From: Bacillus_BD oryzisoli
GTDB taxonomy: Bacteria > Bacillota > Bacilli > Bacillales > Cytobacillaceae
DNA length: 64,000 bases
NCBI RefSeq assembly: GCF_036670025.1
Contig: NZ_CP137640.1
Coordinates: forward strand, 5,056,001 to 5,120,000
Reading direction: 5' to 3'
The notes under the pieces are model-generated. The model saw only the letters and a program-made list of their open reading frames with translations. It made no database searches and was not told where the DNA came from. Positions 34,342-43,332 of this stretch are shown here, piece after piece (position 1 is the stretch's first letter; each line of letters begins with the position of its first letter). The position numbers were made by a program, and so were the translations under genes.

Positions 34342-35400
34342 CTAGTTCATTACTTGTTGTTTTTTCAAATCAGCGATTAATTCTTCTGCAACAGTCAACA
34401 CTTTATTTGCATCCGGAATATAGGCCTGTTCCAAATTAAATGCAAATGGTACTGGTGTATTTGGTGCACATACCGTTTTAATCGGACCATCTAAATAATC
34501 AAACGCTTTATCCGCCACGACTGATGCAATATCAGTTGCTGTGTTGTTATGTGGATTCGATTCATCCATGACAATCAATCGACCTGTTTTCTTCACAGAG
34601 TTCAGAACTGTTTCTTCATCCCATGGTGCTACTGTTCTTAAATCAATGACTTCCACTGAAATTCCATCTTTATCTAAGGTTTCTGCCACTGTGTGGGCTA
34701 CCTGCACCATTTTACCGATCGCCACGATGGTAAGGTCTGTTCCTTCTCTCGTTACATTGGCTTTTCCGATTTCAATCGTATAGTATTCTTCAGGTACCTC
34801 CCCTTTCATGCCATAAAGGGTCTTGTCTTCTGAAAAAACAACTACGTTATCTTCTTCAATCGCTGCTAACATTAACCCTTTTGCATCATATGGATTGGAA
34901 GGAACAACCACTTTAACACCTGGAATCGCACCAAACATTCCATACAACGTTTGGGAGTGCTGCGCAGCTGCTCCTACACCTGCTCCATGGACGGTCCGGA
35001 CAGTTAGAGGGATTTTTGCTTTTCCACCGAACATATAACGCATCTTTGCTGCTTGGTTTAAGATTGGGTCCAAAGCGAATCCAACAAAATCATTAAACAT
35101 TAATTCTGCAATCGGACGTAAACCGGTAGCAGCAGCACCAACTGCTGCACCAAAATATGCATGCTCTGCGATTGGTGTGTCAATGACACGTCCGCGGCCG
35201 AACTCTGTTACCATCCCCTTAGATAATCCGAAAACACCGCCAAATGCATCATCATAACGGCCATCGTCTTTAACTAAATGATCGACTTCAGCCCCACCCG
35301 CAACATCCGTACCAATTAAAATAACGGTTTCATCTTTTCTCATTGCCTGTGACATCGCCTCAGTAATAGCAGTCATAAAAGTTACTTGTCTGTTTGTCAT
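34342..35400 (-). CDS. acoB: E1 beta subunit, acetoin dehydrogenase complex
   Basis: A 352-residue transketolase-type beta subunit: IGTDVAGGAEVDHLVKDDGRYDDAFGG, RVIDTPIAEHAYFGAAVGAA, and the C-terminal transketolase domain EVIDLRTVAPWDEETV. Together with E1 alpha it binds thiamine diphosphate and cleaves acetoin. It starts 18 bp after the E1 alpha stop with an AGGAGG-like site. Confidence 0.92.
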   Translation of the reverse strand: MTNRQVTFMTAITEAMSQAMRKDETVILIGTDVAGGAEVDHLVKDDGRYDDAFGGVFGLSKGMVTEFGRGRVIDTPIAEHAYFGAAVGAAATGLRPIAELMFNDFVGFALDPILNQAAKMRYMFGGKAKIPLTVRTVHGAGVGAAAQHSQTLYGMFGAIPGVKVVVPSNPYDAKGLMLAAIEEDNVVVFSEDKTLYGMKGEVPEEYYTIEIGKANVTREGTDLTIVAIGKMVQVAHTVAETLDKDGISVEVIDLRTVAPWDEETVLNSVKKTGRLIVMDESNPHNNTATDIASVVADKAFDYLDGPIKTVCAPNTPVPFAFNLEQAYIPDANKVLTVAEELIADLKKQQVMN

Positions 35401-35418
35401 TTTTCATTCCTCCTATTC

Positions 35419-36366
35419 TTATGCAAAGATATCCGTATATAAAGTTTCTAAATCTGGTAGTGGACTTGCTTCAGCAAATTCAACGGCTTTTTTGATGGTT
35501 TCCTTCGCTTCAGCTTCAATACGATCGGCTTCTTCTGCTGTCATCCAGCCATTTTGAAGCGCCTTTTCTCTAAGTTCGATAATCGGATCACGGTCTTTAT
35601 TTGGATCGTTATCCGTTTTGTATTTTTGTTCGTCCCCTTCAAAGTGACCATATTTTCGATACGTATCACATTCAATGAGGGTAGGACCTTTCCCTGACTT
35701 CGCTCTTTCAATTGCTTCTTTTGTCGCATTATATACAGCCTCAACATCCATGCCATCCACACGTACGCCAGGCATATTATAAGCTGATGCTCTTTCCGCA
35801 ACCGTTTCAGAAGCACTTGCATATCTAAACGGTGTCCCTTCACCGAATTGATTATTTTCACAAACGAAAATAACCGGTAAGTCTAAAATGGATGCTAGGT
35901 TTAGACCCTCATGGAATAATCCTTCGTTTGATGCTCCATCACCAAAGAAGCAAACAGCCACATTGTCACGGCCTAATGTCTTAATGCTAAGTGCCGCACC
36001 AGCCGCTAAGCCGAAACCGCCTCCAACAATCCCATTGGCACCTAACATTCCTTTACCCACATCGGCAACGTGCATGGATCCACCTTTACCGCCGCCTAGG
36101 CCATCCTTTTTCCCCATAATTTCAGCCATCATACCATTGATATCGCACCCTTTTGCAATGGCATGTCCATGGCCACGGTGAGTACTTGTAATATAGTCCT
36201 CGTCATCTAATAGAGCCATAACTCCTGTTGCAACCGCTTCTTCCCCTGCATACAAATGAACAAATCCTGGAATTAACCCTTTTCCGAAAGTACGGTGTAC
36301 ATCTTCTTCGAAAAATCTAATCTCATTCATCTTTTGATATATCCAAAGTACCGTTTCCTTTTCCAT
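35419..36366 (-). CDS. acoA: E1 alpha subunit, acetoin dehydrogenase complex
   Basis: A 315-residue E1 alpha, shorter than pyruvate dehydrogenase E1 alpha and typical of acetoin enzymes. The ThDP/Mg motif is GDGASNEGLFHEGLNLA...NN, and the substrate-side motif is THRGHGHAIAKG. Located between E3 and E1 beta with short spacers (about 20 bp). Confidence 0.92.
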   Translation of the reverse strand: MEKETVLWIYQKMNEIRFFEEDVHRTFGKGLIPGFVHLYAGEEAVATGVMALLDDEDYITSTHRGHGHAIAKGCDINGMMAEIMGKKDGLGGGKGGSMHVADVGKGMLGANGIVGGGFGLAAGAALSIKTLGRDNVAVCFFGDGASNEGLFHEGLNLASILDLPVIFVCENNQFGEGTPFRYASASETVAERASAYNMPGVRVDGMDVEAVYNATKEAIERAKSGKGPTLIECDTYRKYGHFEGDEQKYKTDNDPNKDRDPIIELREKALQNGWMTAEEADRIEAEAKETIKKAVEFAEASPLPDLETLYTDIFA

Positions 36367-36390
36367 TTATAATTCCTCCTTATAGGTTGT

Positions 36391-37743
36391 TTACATATGA
36401 ATGGCCTGTTTGAATAAAGCGTTTGCATTTTCTCCAATCGCTTCAGAAATGGCCGGATGGGCATGAACCATGTTTGCTAGCTCATTCATCGTACCCTCTG
36501 AATGCTTCATGGCCAATATTTCTCCAATTAGCTCGGTTGCATTGGCACCGACAATCACGGCGCCTAGTATTTCTTCATATCGATGATCAGAGATGATTTT
36601 GATAAAACCTTCTGTTTCTCCCATCGCAATGGCTTTCGCATTTCCTGAAAGGTTAGATGTGGTGATTTTCACATCATAACCGGCATTCTTGGCTTGTTCT
36701 TCATTAAGACCAAATGAAGCGATTTCCGGATGTGTATAGACGCATCTAGGAATTTCTGTTTGATCTAAAGGTTGAGGCTTCTCACCATTCATGGCTTGAA
36801 CCGCAATGAGACCTTCTGCACTTGCTGCATGTGCCAATTGATAGCCTCCGATCAAATCTCCTACTGCATAAACATGTTTTTTGCTCGTTTCATAAAACTC
36901 ATTGACTGCCACAAATTTATTCGATTCATCCATTTTCAGGTTAAGTTGTAGTGCCACTTCAATATTTGGTTTTCTTCCAGTTGCGACTAAAAGTGTATCA
37001 AACGGAATTTCTTGGTCCGCTAAAATGACCTTTCCTTGTTGTACTTCCTGTATTTCAGCTTTTATAATGGTTTGTACCTTTTTCCTTTGTAATTGCTTTT
37101 TAATGATTTTTCGTGCGTCAAGGTCTTCAGTCAAGAGAATATCAGGAGCTACTTCGATAATGGTCACTTTTGTTCCAAGTGGGGCCATGGCAAAAGCCAG
37201 CTCTACGGATATTACCCCGCCACCAATGATTACCATAGATTTCGGCAATTCTTTCAAGTCAAAGAATGAATCGGTAGTCAAGTATTTTACTTGATCCAAT
37301 CCTTTAATTGGCGGGATAAAAGGTTTACTTCCTGTTGCTAATAAAATATCTCTGGCCTTCATTTTGTCGTCACCGACGGAAACCACTCTGTCTTCTGTTA
37401 CAGTTGCATCTCCTTGGAAAAAAGTAATCTTGTTTTTCTTTAGCAGATGGTCAACTCCACCGGTCAGCGTCTGTACGACTTGGTCTTTTCGTTTCATTAG
37501 TTTAGGAAAATCAATGGATAATTCACCGGTCTTAATCCCCCAGCTATTTGCCTTTTGAATCTCTTCAACCATTTCACTATGTTTCAATAGTGCCTTTGAA
37601 GGTATGCAACCGACATTCAGACAGGTTCCACCTAATTTCTTTCTCTCGACGATCGCTACCTTTTTGCCTAATTGAGCAGCCCGGATGGCGGAAACATATC
37701 CCCCAGGTCCTGCACCAATGACAACTAGATCAAATTCTTTCAT
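36391..37743 (-). CDS. acoL: Dihydrolipoamide dehydrogenase (E3)
   Basis: A 450-residue flavoprotein: FAD motif GAGPGGYVSA (about 9-18), redox disulfide GGTCLNVGCIPSK (C40/C45), NAD motif GGGVISVE, and the catalytic HAHP near the C-terminus. It reoxidises the lipoyl group of E2. Being first in the operon differs from B. subtilis, where acoL is last before acoR. Leader of about 60 nt from the sigma-54 promoter. Confidence 0.92.
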   Translation of the reverse strand: MKEFDLVVIGAGPGGYVSAIRAAQLGKKVAIVERKKLGGTCLNVGCIPSKALLKHSEMVEEIQKANSWGIKTGELSIDFPKLMKRKDQVVQTLTGGVDHLLKKNKITFFQGDATVTEDRVVSVGDDKMKARDILLATGSKPFIPPIKGLDQVKYLTTDSFFDLKELPKSMVIIGGGVISVELAFAMAPLGTKVTIIEVAPDILLTEDLDARKIIKKQLQRKKVQTIIKAEIQEVQQGKVILADQEIPFDTLLVATGRKPNIEVALQLNLKMDESNKFVAVNEFYETSKKHVYAVGDLIGGYQLAHAASAEGLIAVQAMNGEKPQPLDQTEIPRCVYTHPEIASFGLNEEQAKNAGYDVKITTSNLSGNAKAIAMGETEGFIKIISDHRYEEILGAVIVGANATELIGEILAMKHSEGTMNELANMVHAHPAISEAIGENANALFKQAIHM

Positions 37744-37803
37744 TTCTATTCATCACCTTGCTTTCGTCTTAAAAGTGAATGTTTTCTTTACACTTATTTA
37801 TAA

Positions 37804-37819
37804 TGCAAGTATCGTGCCA
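37804..37819 (-). promoter_or_regulatory. Sigma-54 (-24/-12) promoter of the aco operon
   Basis: Minus strand TGGCACgatacTTGCA is a perfect match to the TGGCAC-N5-TTGC pattern. It lies 61 bp upstream of the first gene's ATG. Confidence 0.95.
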
Positions 37820-37892
37820 ACTTTTATAAAGGTTGAAAACGCTGTCAAAACAATATTTTTTCTTGCCATTGTATTTTTAAGTTTTGTATCAA

Positions 37893-37938
37893 TGAGACGG
37901 ATTGTGTCTCATTTGTCTCATTTGTCTCATTTGTCTCA
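37893..37938. promoter_or_regulatory. Likely AcoR upstream activating sites: palindrome plus three 9-bp direct repeats
   Basis: TGAGACggattgtGTCTCA (37893-37911), then TTTGTCTCA three times in exact tandem (37912-37938). It lies 75-135 bp upstream of the sigma-54 promoter, the usual enhancer distance. Confidence 0.7.
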
Positions 37939-37948
37939 CTATCTCAAG

Positions 37949-38004
37949 AAAAAAACCTCCATTCTATCCTTCTCACCTGAGAGATGTATAAAATGGAGGT
38001 TTTT
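37949..38004 (-). terminator. Terminator of the acoR gene
   Basis: AAAAACCTCCATT / AATGGAGGTTTTT arms with T-run on the minus strand; close to symmetrical, so also possible on the plus strand. Confidence 0.85.
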
Positions 38005-38008
38005 ATAT

Positions 38009-39997
38009 TTAGCTTTTTATATGTTTGCCTTTCCAATCTTCAGCAGCCAGCTGATACTGTTTGATTTTTCGATACATGGTCGCTCGGGAAATATCAAGGA
38101 TTTTTGCCGCGTTTGTGACATTCCCATCCTCCCTCATCATAGCTTCAATTATTCTTCCCTTTTCATCTTCCTCTACAGGGTCATTAAGCAATTCTGGAGG
38201 AAGATCGAATGGGGAAAGGCTATTTCCTTCCATATTAAAAAGTGATTGCTGAATAACATTTTTTAATTCCCTAATATTCCCTGGCCAATGATAGTGTGTC
38301 AGGTACTGCATCGTATCTGCTTGTACGACGATATCACTCTTTCCAAACTCTCCACCCATCATGTTTATGAAGTGATGAACCAATGCCGGGATATCGCTGC
38401 TTCTTTCACGTAAAGCAGGAATTCGCAGCTGGATCACGTTCAGACGATACAATAGATCCTCGCGAAATTCACCTTTTTGTACAGCTTCCTTTAAATTTTT
38501 ATGAGTAGCCGCAATAACACGTACATCAAGCGGAATCGGTTTGCCCCCACCAAGTCTGGTGACCACCCTTTCTTCCAATAACCGAAGCAGGTGGACCTGC
38601 AAATCTAACGGCATATCTCCAATTTCATCAAGGAAAATCGTACCACCCTGAGCCAATTCAAATTTTCCAGGACTTCCTTTCGATTTCGCTCCTGTAAATG
38701 CACCTGATTCGTAACCAAATAATTCACTTTCTAACAAACTATGTGGAACAGCTCCACAGTTAATCGCTACAAAGGGTTTATCACTCCGGTTACTACCCTG
38801 ATGAATGGATTGGGCAAAAAGCTCTTTTCCTGTCCCTGTCTCACCTGATAGAAAAACAGTGGTATCGATCATCGTAGCTTTCTGTGCTTTTTTTACGATA
38901 GCTGTAAACTCCTTTGAAGAACCAATCATATCATCAAAACTATAACGTGTGGATGTAGAATTTCTAGATTGGATTCTGTTTGGTTTTTGCGGTTTTGTGA
39001 TGGGAAGCTCAATGTTTTTTCTAAAAAAGATAACGGCTCCGAAAATCTCATCTTGGAAAGTGACAGGATAAATAGAGCAAATAAATTTTTGCTTATTTTT
39101 ATGATTAATACTTACCTCTTCTCTTAAAATCTGTTGTCCATTATGTAAAACAAACTCTACGAAACGATCTAACTTTGGTATGCTATTTAACGATTGAACT
39201 TCACTTAGAAGGGAATGTGATTGAGCGGCAGCATTTTTTTCGACAATACTTTTTCCACCATCCACGATAAACACTGCATCTTCCACACCTTCCAATGCCG
39301 TATTTAAAAATAAATGATTTCGTAAAGCATATTTGAAAAAATATTGATTGATAGATTTGGAGATTTGATTTGCTTCGGAAAAGATAAACTTAAGGTGTTT
39401 CTGATTCAACTGATTATTACATCCCGCAATATTAATCACGCCTAATAAATCATTTGTAAACGGATACAAAATAGGGAAAGCCGCACAAAACCATTCATGA
39501 TTTTTTTCACAATAATGTTCCGAAAACAAAACTTGCGAGTGCTGTTTGGTTTTCAGCGCAAGCCCCACTGCGTTTGTTCCCGCTGATTTCTCACTCCAGG
39601 TTCCCCCAGTGAAAATGTTGATTCTCTCCGCTTTCTTCAGGATATTCTTTTCACCTTCAGAATACAAGACTGTGCCATGATTATCTGCAATGGAAAACAT
39701 CGTTTTCGATTCATTTAATAGGTCGGATATGTTTTTTATTTTTGGCGTGGCAACCGTTAGCAATTCTTTATTTTTCTCAAGACAGTTATCTAAATCGGTT
39801 TGGGTAATAATTTCATTAATTTTTTTTTGAAAAGGATTGATGCCTAGCTTCTTCGAATCTTCCCATGAATGGAAAATGTCCATACGGATCTCTTCGCCCG
39901 TATATTGTCCCATTTCTTGATATTGCTTCCAAATTTTATTAATAGAAAGGTTATATTCCATGGATCCAACTTCATTATTTGTAAGTGTCGGTTTCAT
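38009..39997 (-). CDS. acoR: Sigma-54-dependent transcriptional activator, AcoR type
   Basis: A 662-residue enhancer-binding protein. It has an N-terminal GAF-like sensing region (about 60-230), a PAS-like segment, a sigma-54 AAA+ domain (Walker A GETGTGKE, ELFGYESGAFTGA with the GAFTGA sigma-54 loop, Walker B GGTIFLDEIGDM) and a C-terminal Fis-type HTH (NVTNAAKILDISRATMYRKIK). Start ATG 39997 has GGAGGG 7 bases upstream. It lies upstream of the aco operon on the same strand and should activate it in response to acetoin. Confidence 0.93.
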   Translation of the reverse strand: MKPTLTNNEVGSMEYNLSINKIWKQYQEMGQYTGEEIRMDIFHSWEDSKKLGINPFQKKINEIITQTDLDNCLEKNKELLTVATPKIKNISDLLNESKTMFSIADNHGTVLYSEGEKNILKKAERINIFTGGTWSEKSAGTNAVGLALKTKQHSQVLFSEHYCEKNHEWFCAAFPILYPFTNDLLGVINIAGCNNQLNQKHLKFIFSEANQISKSINQYFFKYALRNHLFLNTALEGVEDAVFIVDGGKSIVEKNAAAQSHSLLSEVQSLNSIPKLDRFVEFVLHNGQQILREEVSINHKNKQKFICSIYPVTFQDEIFGAVIFFRKNIELPITKPQKPNRIQSRNSTSTRYSFDDMIGSSKEFTAIVKKAQKATMIDTTVFLSGETGTGKELFAQSIHQGSNRSDKPFVAINCGAVPHSLLESELFGYESGAFTGAKSKGSPGKFELAQGGTIFLDEIGDMPLDLQVHLLRLLEERVVTRLGGGKPIPLDVRVIAATHKNLKEAVQKGEFREDLLYRLNVIQLRIPALRERSSDIPALVHHFINMMGGEFGKSDIVVQADTMQYLTHYHWPGNIRELKNVIQQSLFNMEGNSLSPFDLPPELLNDPVEEDEKGRIIEAMMREDGNVTNAAKILDISRATMYRKIKQYQLAAEDWKGKHIKS

Positions 39998-40116
39998 CAA
40001 ATGCCCTCCAAAATATATGAAAGATTAAGAATATTATATCACAAACTCGTACGAAGCAGGAGGCGTTGTTTGGCTTAGGTGTTTTGAAGTCTCTATAGAA
40101 TATATCTTCATAAGAG

Positions 40117-40166
40117 AAACTGCACCTCCACTTGTTAGTTTCGACAAACAATTGAGGGTGCAGTTT
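40117..40166 (-). terminator. Probable terminator after the GtrA gene
   Basis: AAACTGCACCTC (40117-40128) / GAGGGTGCAGTTT (40154-40166), then TTTCTCTT on the minus strand. Confidence 0.6.
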
Positions 40167-40168
40167 AA

Positions 40169-40615
40169 CTATGTTCCATTTTGGGTCGAGGCGCCTGTGT
40201 CCACCGATGTGATGGAACCGCCCTCATTTTTTATTCTAAAAGTCCAATAATTATTTAAAATAAAATTAATCACTGGTATGATCAGGGTTGTTACCAGCTC
40301 TCCGAGATAATAGTGGAGATCAAACACCTTTACAATCAAATACATAATGATAAAATTTATTATAAAACCAATTAAAGAGACTACAAGGAAACGGAGCAAG
40401 GTTTTCGTGGAAAGTGTACTCCCAAAGGTAAACTTTCTATTTAACAAATAGGAAATCAACGTCATGAAAATAAAGGATAAGGCAGATGCATATAAAGGAT
40501 CATAGATGAACCACTCTACTAAAACAAATACTGAAATGAAATAGATGAGCGTGCTTATACAGCCGACAAAGCTATATTTCATAAATTTAAAGGATAGTTC
40601 TTTATTTATCACCAT
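40169..40615 (-). CDS. GtrA-family membrane protein
   Basis: A 148-residue protein with four hydrophobic helices and the GtrA motifs SYLLNRKFTF and NFILNNYWTF. GtrA proteins take part in moving lipid-linked sugars across the membrane for cell-surface polysaccharide or teichoic acid decoration. The start at 40615 was chosen for AAAGGA 8 bases upstream. The last 13 or so residues (TSVDTGASTQNGT) are encoded by a copy of the GTCGAGG-CCTGT intergenic repeat at 40183-40206, replacing the native tail. Confidence 0.85.
   Translation of the reverse strand: MVINKELSFKFMKYSFVGCISTLIYFISVFVLVEWFIYDPLYASALSFIFMTLISYLLNRKFTFGSTLSTKTLLRFLVVSLIGFIINFIIMYLIVKVFDLHYYLGELVTTLIIPVINFILNNYWTFRIKNEGGSITSVDTGASTQNGT
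40183..40206. repeat. GGGTCGAGG-CGCCTGTGTCC repeat inside the gtrA 3' end
   Basis: Same family as 6853-6879 and 50378-50402 (GGGTCGAGGTGCCGTCCCCG). Here it overlaps coding sequence. Confidence 0.65.
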
Positions 40616-40673
40616 AATGAATGTCCTTTCAATTTTGAAGAGAGCCACCAAAGGAAAGTTACTTGATCATCAA

Positions 40674-41777
40674 TCAATTAGCAATTGTGTTATCGCGCTT
40701 TTTTGAAAGATATTCGTATTTTTCCTCATGATCCTTTTTATTGGGTTGATGGTTTCGATTAATTAGTAATAACAGCTGAAAACAAGTAATGGGAAGTGAT
40801 GTTTTTTTATATGCTAAATATTTAGGCTCCCAATCGGTAGCAAATTTATTTTTAAATTCTTTTAAGCCTTTAAAATTATATAATGAATTACCATAAACAT
40901 ACGCGAGGCGTGCAATTTTTTCACTAGTGAAAGAATGCTTGCAATGCCCCACATTTGACAGCGGAGTCATACCTAAGCTGCACTGTTTGTATCCGTTGTC
41001 TTTTGCCCATTTAAGGATATGAATAAATAATACATCCATTGTTCCGTGTGGACTATCAGAAAGTTTTCTCATTAGATCAATCGTAATCGTGGTTTTATAA
41101 TCTGTTGCTAAAGTTGAAAACGCCATGATATTCCCGCTAGGGCCGTACAAAACCGCAATAGGAAAACGTGAAACATATTCTTCACTAAAAGAAACAACGG
41201 AAAAACCCTTTTCTTTTTGCCCGCTTAACCAAGAATCAGATACCTGCTTTAACTCTGAAAGAAGGTTATCTGTAAAAGGAGGATAGATAACATTAAATCT
41301 GTATGAATTTCGAACAAACTTATTAAATCGGGTTCGCAATTTTGCACCCTGTTTTCCTTCTATAGAAAATTGTTTAAGATTAACAAGACCTTCCTCACCT
41401 AACTTAAGAAAACGATAGCCTGAATCATGATAATATTGCATATAGCGTGGACTTATTTGATAGAATACAGCTTTTAACCCTAATCTTTTACCATATTCAC
41501 AAAATTCCTTTATTGCATCCTTGATCTCCGCTTCCTCTCCTATTGGATCTCCAAGCACGACTAATTTATTTGCAATCCTTTTATAAGCAATTAATACATT
41601 TCTTTGGCTAGTCCAAAATAGTTCTTTATCTTGTAAGAAGATTAAATGTGATGCATGGTTTCCTCCCTTTTCTCTTAAAAAGGAATGTAAGTGCTCGTAA
41701 CAAATATTGTAATCTTTTGATAATTCAGTTTTTAACTCGCGTTTTTTTCTAAAGGGACTAAGAATTTGGTCAATCAT
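40674..41777 (-). CDS. Phosphatidylglycerol lysyltransferase-like domain protein (DUF2156, MprF C-terminal domain)
   Basis: A 367-residue soluble protein matching the C-terminal aminoacyltransferase domain of MprF (double GNAT fold): SQRNVLIAYKRIANKLVVLGDPIG, SDSWLSGQKEKGFSV, GTMDVLFIHILKWAKDNGY, FKGLKEFKNKFATDWEPKYLAY. It lacks the N-terminal flippase of full MprF. Such enzymes transfer lysine or alanine from tRNA to lipids. It is 58 bp upstream of the GtrA gene, so a membrane partner may be provided there. Confidence 0.85.
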   Translation of the reverse strand: MIDQILSPFRKKRELKTELSKDYNICYEHLHSFLREKGGNHASHLIFLQDKELFWTSQRNVLIAYKRIANKLVVLGDPIGEEAEIKDAIKEFCEYGKRLGLKAVFYQISPRYMQYYHDSGYRFLKLGEEGLVNLKQFSIEGKQGAKLRTRFNKFVRNSYRFNVIYPPFTDNLLSELKQVSDSWLSGQKEKGFSVVSFSEEYVSRFPIAVLYGPSGNIMAFSTLATDYKTTITIDLMRKLSDSPHGTMDVLFIHILKWAKDNGYKQCSLGMTPLSNVGHCKHSFTSEKIARLAYVYGNSLYNFKGLKEFKNKFATDWEPKYLAYKKTSLPITCFQLLLLINRNHQPNKKDHEEKYEYLSKKRDNTIAN

Positions 41778-41912
41778 GAACAGATTTCCTCCTGATAAAA
41801 ATCACTCTTACATAATACCATAGAGAAGGTGTCGATAATAGATTTTGATAGAATTTGAAACATGGTGTCTAGCAAAATATTTCTGTGGGGATAGTGGACA
41901 CCCCATAAACCT

Positions 41913-41957
41913 AAAAAAAACAGTTAATGCCTGCATAAAAGCAAGCACCAACTGTTT
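41913..41957 (-). terminator. Terminator of glpQ
   Basis: AAACAGTTaaTGC / GCAccAACTGTTT arms with eight T on the minus strand. Confidence 0.85.
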
Positions 41958-41969
41958 TATCAAATCCAA

Positions 41970-42827
41970 TTATTTTCCTTTCTTCACCTCATGAAGCAGG
42001 TCTGGGAAGTTCGTAAACATTCCTGTCACTCCCCAGTCAATTAATTGTTGCATTCTCTCTTTATCATTTACTGTGTATGGGTGAATTTCAAGACCGTTGT
42101 TTACAACCTTTTGGATATACTCTTCATTTAAATAAGTATGGTTCGGGCCGACTCCCATTGCATACTCTTTTATTTCAGCGATTTCTTCATTAGTAATAGT
42201 CGCATTAGAACGATAAGATAGTAATTGAACCAGTTTAATAGAAGGATCCAGTTCATGCATGATTTTTAAACTTTCAGCACTGAAAGATTGCACAAGAAGT
42301 TTGTCCTTATTAATATCGTACTTGTTCACCAAACGTAACAATTCTTTTTCCATTCCTGGATAAATGTTAGGTGATTTCGTTTCAATATAGTAGCTATTAT
42401 TTTTACCAAACTTTTGGAACACTTCTTCTAAAGTTGGTACTTGTAATCCTTCATATTTTTCATTTGCATACGCTGGATAGGCTTCGTTAAACCAGCTGCC
42501 TGCGTCTAATGCTTTAACTTCTGAAAGGGCCATGTCTTTTACATACCCAGTTCCGTCCGTTGTCCGGTCCACTTTCTCATCATGCATCGCGATTAATTGG
42601 CCGTCCTTCGTCATTTGAAGATCCACTTCAATATAATCCCCATGCATTTTTTCGCCCATATCATACGACACTAATGTATGTTCCGGAGCATGTCCAGATG
42701 CACCGCGATGCGAAACATTCAAGATATCCTTATGCTTTTCCTTTGCCATTGCAGCACCCCCGCCTGTAGTAATCCCGGCTGCCATAACAAGGGCACTAAG
42801 TGCTGGTAACCATTTTTTCCCTATCAT
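41970..42827 (-). CDS. glpQ: Secreted glycerophosphodiester phosphodiesterase
   Basis: A 285-residue GDPD. Signal peptide 1-28 (cut near AMAKEK), then catalytic SHRGASGHAPEHT (His/Arg and Glu), EVDLQMTKDGQLIAMHD (Glu, Asp, His metal and acid/base residues) and IETKSPN. It hydrolyses glycerophosphodiesters to glycerol-3-phosphate, including teichoic-acid or lipid-derived ones, outside the cell. It stands alone with its own terminator. Confidence 0.94.
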   Translation of the reverse strand: MIGKKWLPALSALVMAAGITTGGGAAMAKEKHKDILNVSHRGASGHAPEHTLVSYDMGEKMHGDYIEVDLQMTKDGQLIAMHDEKVDRTTDGTGYVKDMALSEVKALDAGSWFNEAYPAYANEKYEGLQVPTLEEVFQKFGKNNSYYIETKSPNIYPGMEKELLRLVNKYDINKDKLLVQSFSAESLKIMHELDPSIKLVQLLSYRSNATITNEEIAEIKEYAMGVGPNHTYLNEEYIQKVVNNGLEIHPYTVNDKERMQQLIDWGVTGMFTNFPDLLHEVKKGK

Positions 42828-43332
42828 TTCTCCATCTCCCCACTCTATTTAATAGACAACACTTACAAAAATACCAAAGAAATATTAAGTAGTTTCTATA
42901 AGAAGGGTAAAAGAAAGTAAAGATCTGATGACAAATGTAAAAAATCGTTAGTTTTTGCCTAGTATTTCCGAACTATGAAGAAAATACAAGGTAATTGTTG
43001 GATTGTAATGATTTGTGGGGAGAAAAAGATAATTAGGCTCTAAAGGACAAAAGGAAAGATTAAGAATGTGGAAGTGTCTCATAGAGCCTTTCTAAAGGAC
43101 AAAAGCAAAGCACATGCTTGATATAATGTCCGATAAGTCCCCTTTACATCCATTCTTACATTTCAGGCTGCATTAATAAAACTAAAACTTGCCGTATATA
43201 GACAAAAAGAAAGAGAAATATGAAAATAAAAGCCCTGCAGAGAATATTTCTCTCCACAAGGCCTTTAATCGTCCTTTTTTAGGGGATATAATTTACTTGA
43301 GATACACCCCCATATTGCATGAGCATCTTTTG
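42828..43332. other. Intergenic region with CTAAAGGACAAAAG repeats
   Basis: About 500 bp. Repeat copies at 43037-43054 and 43079-43105 (the latter preceded by TCATAGAGCC). A hairpin at 43228-43263 with TTTTATTTT on the minus strand may end the EamA gene. Confidence 0.6.
43037..43105. repeat. Direct repeats CTAAAGGACAAAAG
   Basis: Two copies here and a third at 56159-56185 sharing TCATAGAGC-(7)-CTAAAGGACAAAAG, plus a decayed copy at 56207-56229. Confidence 0.65.
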
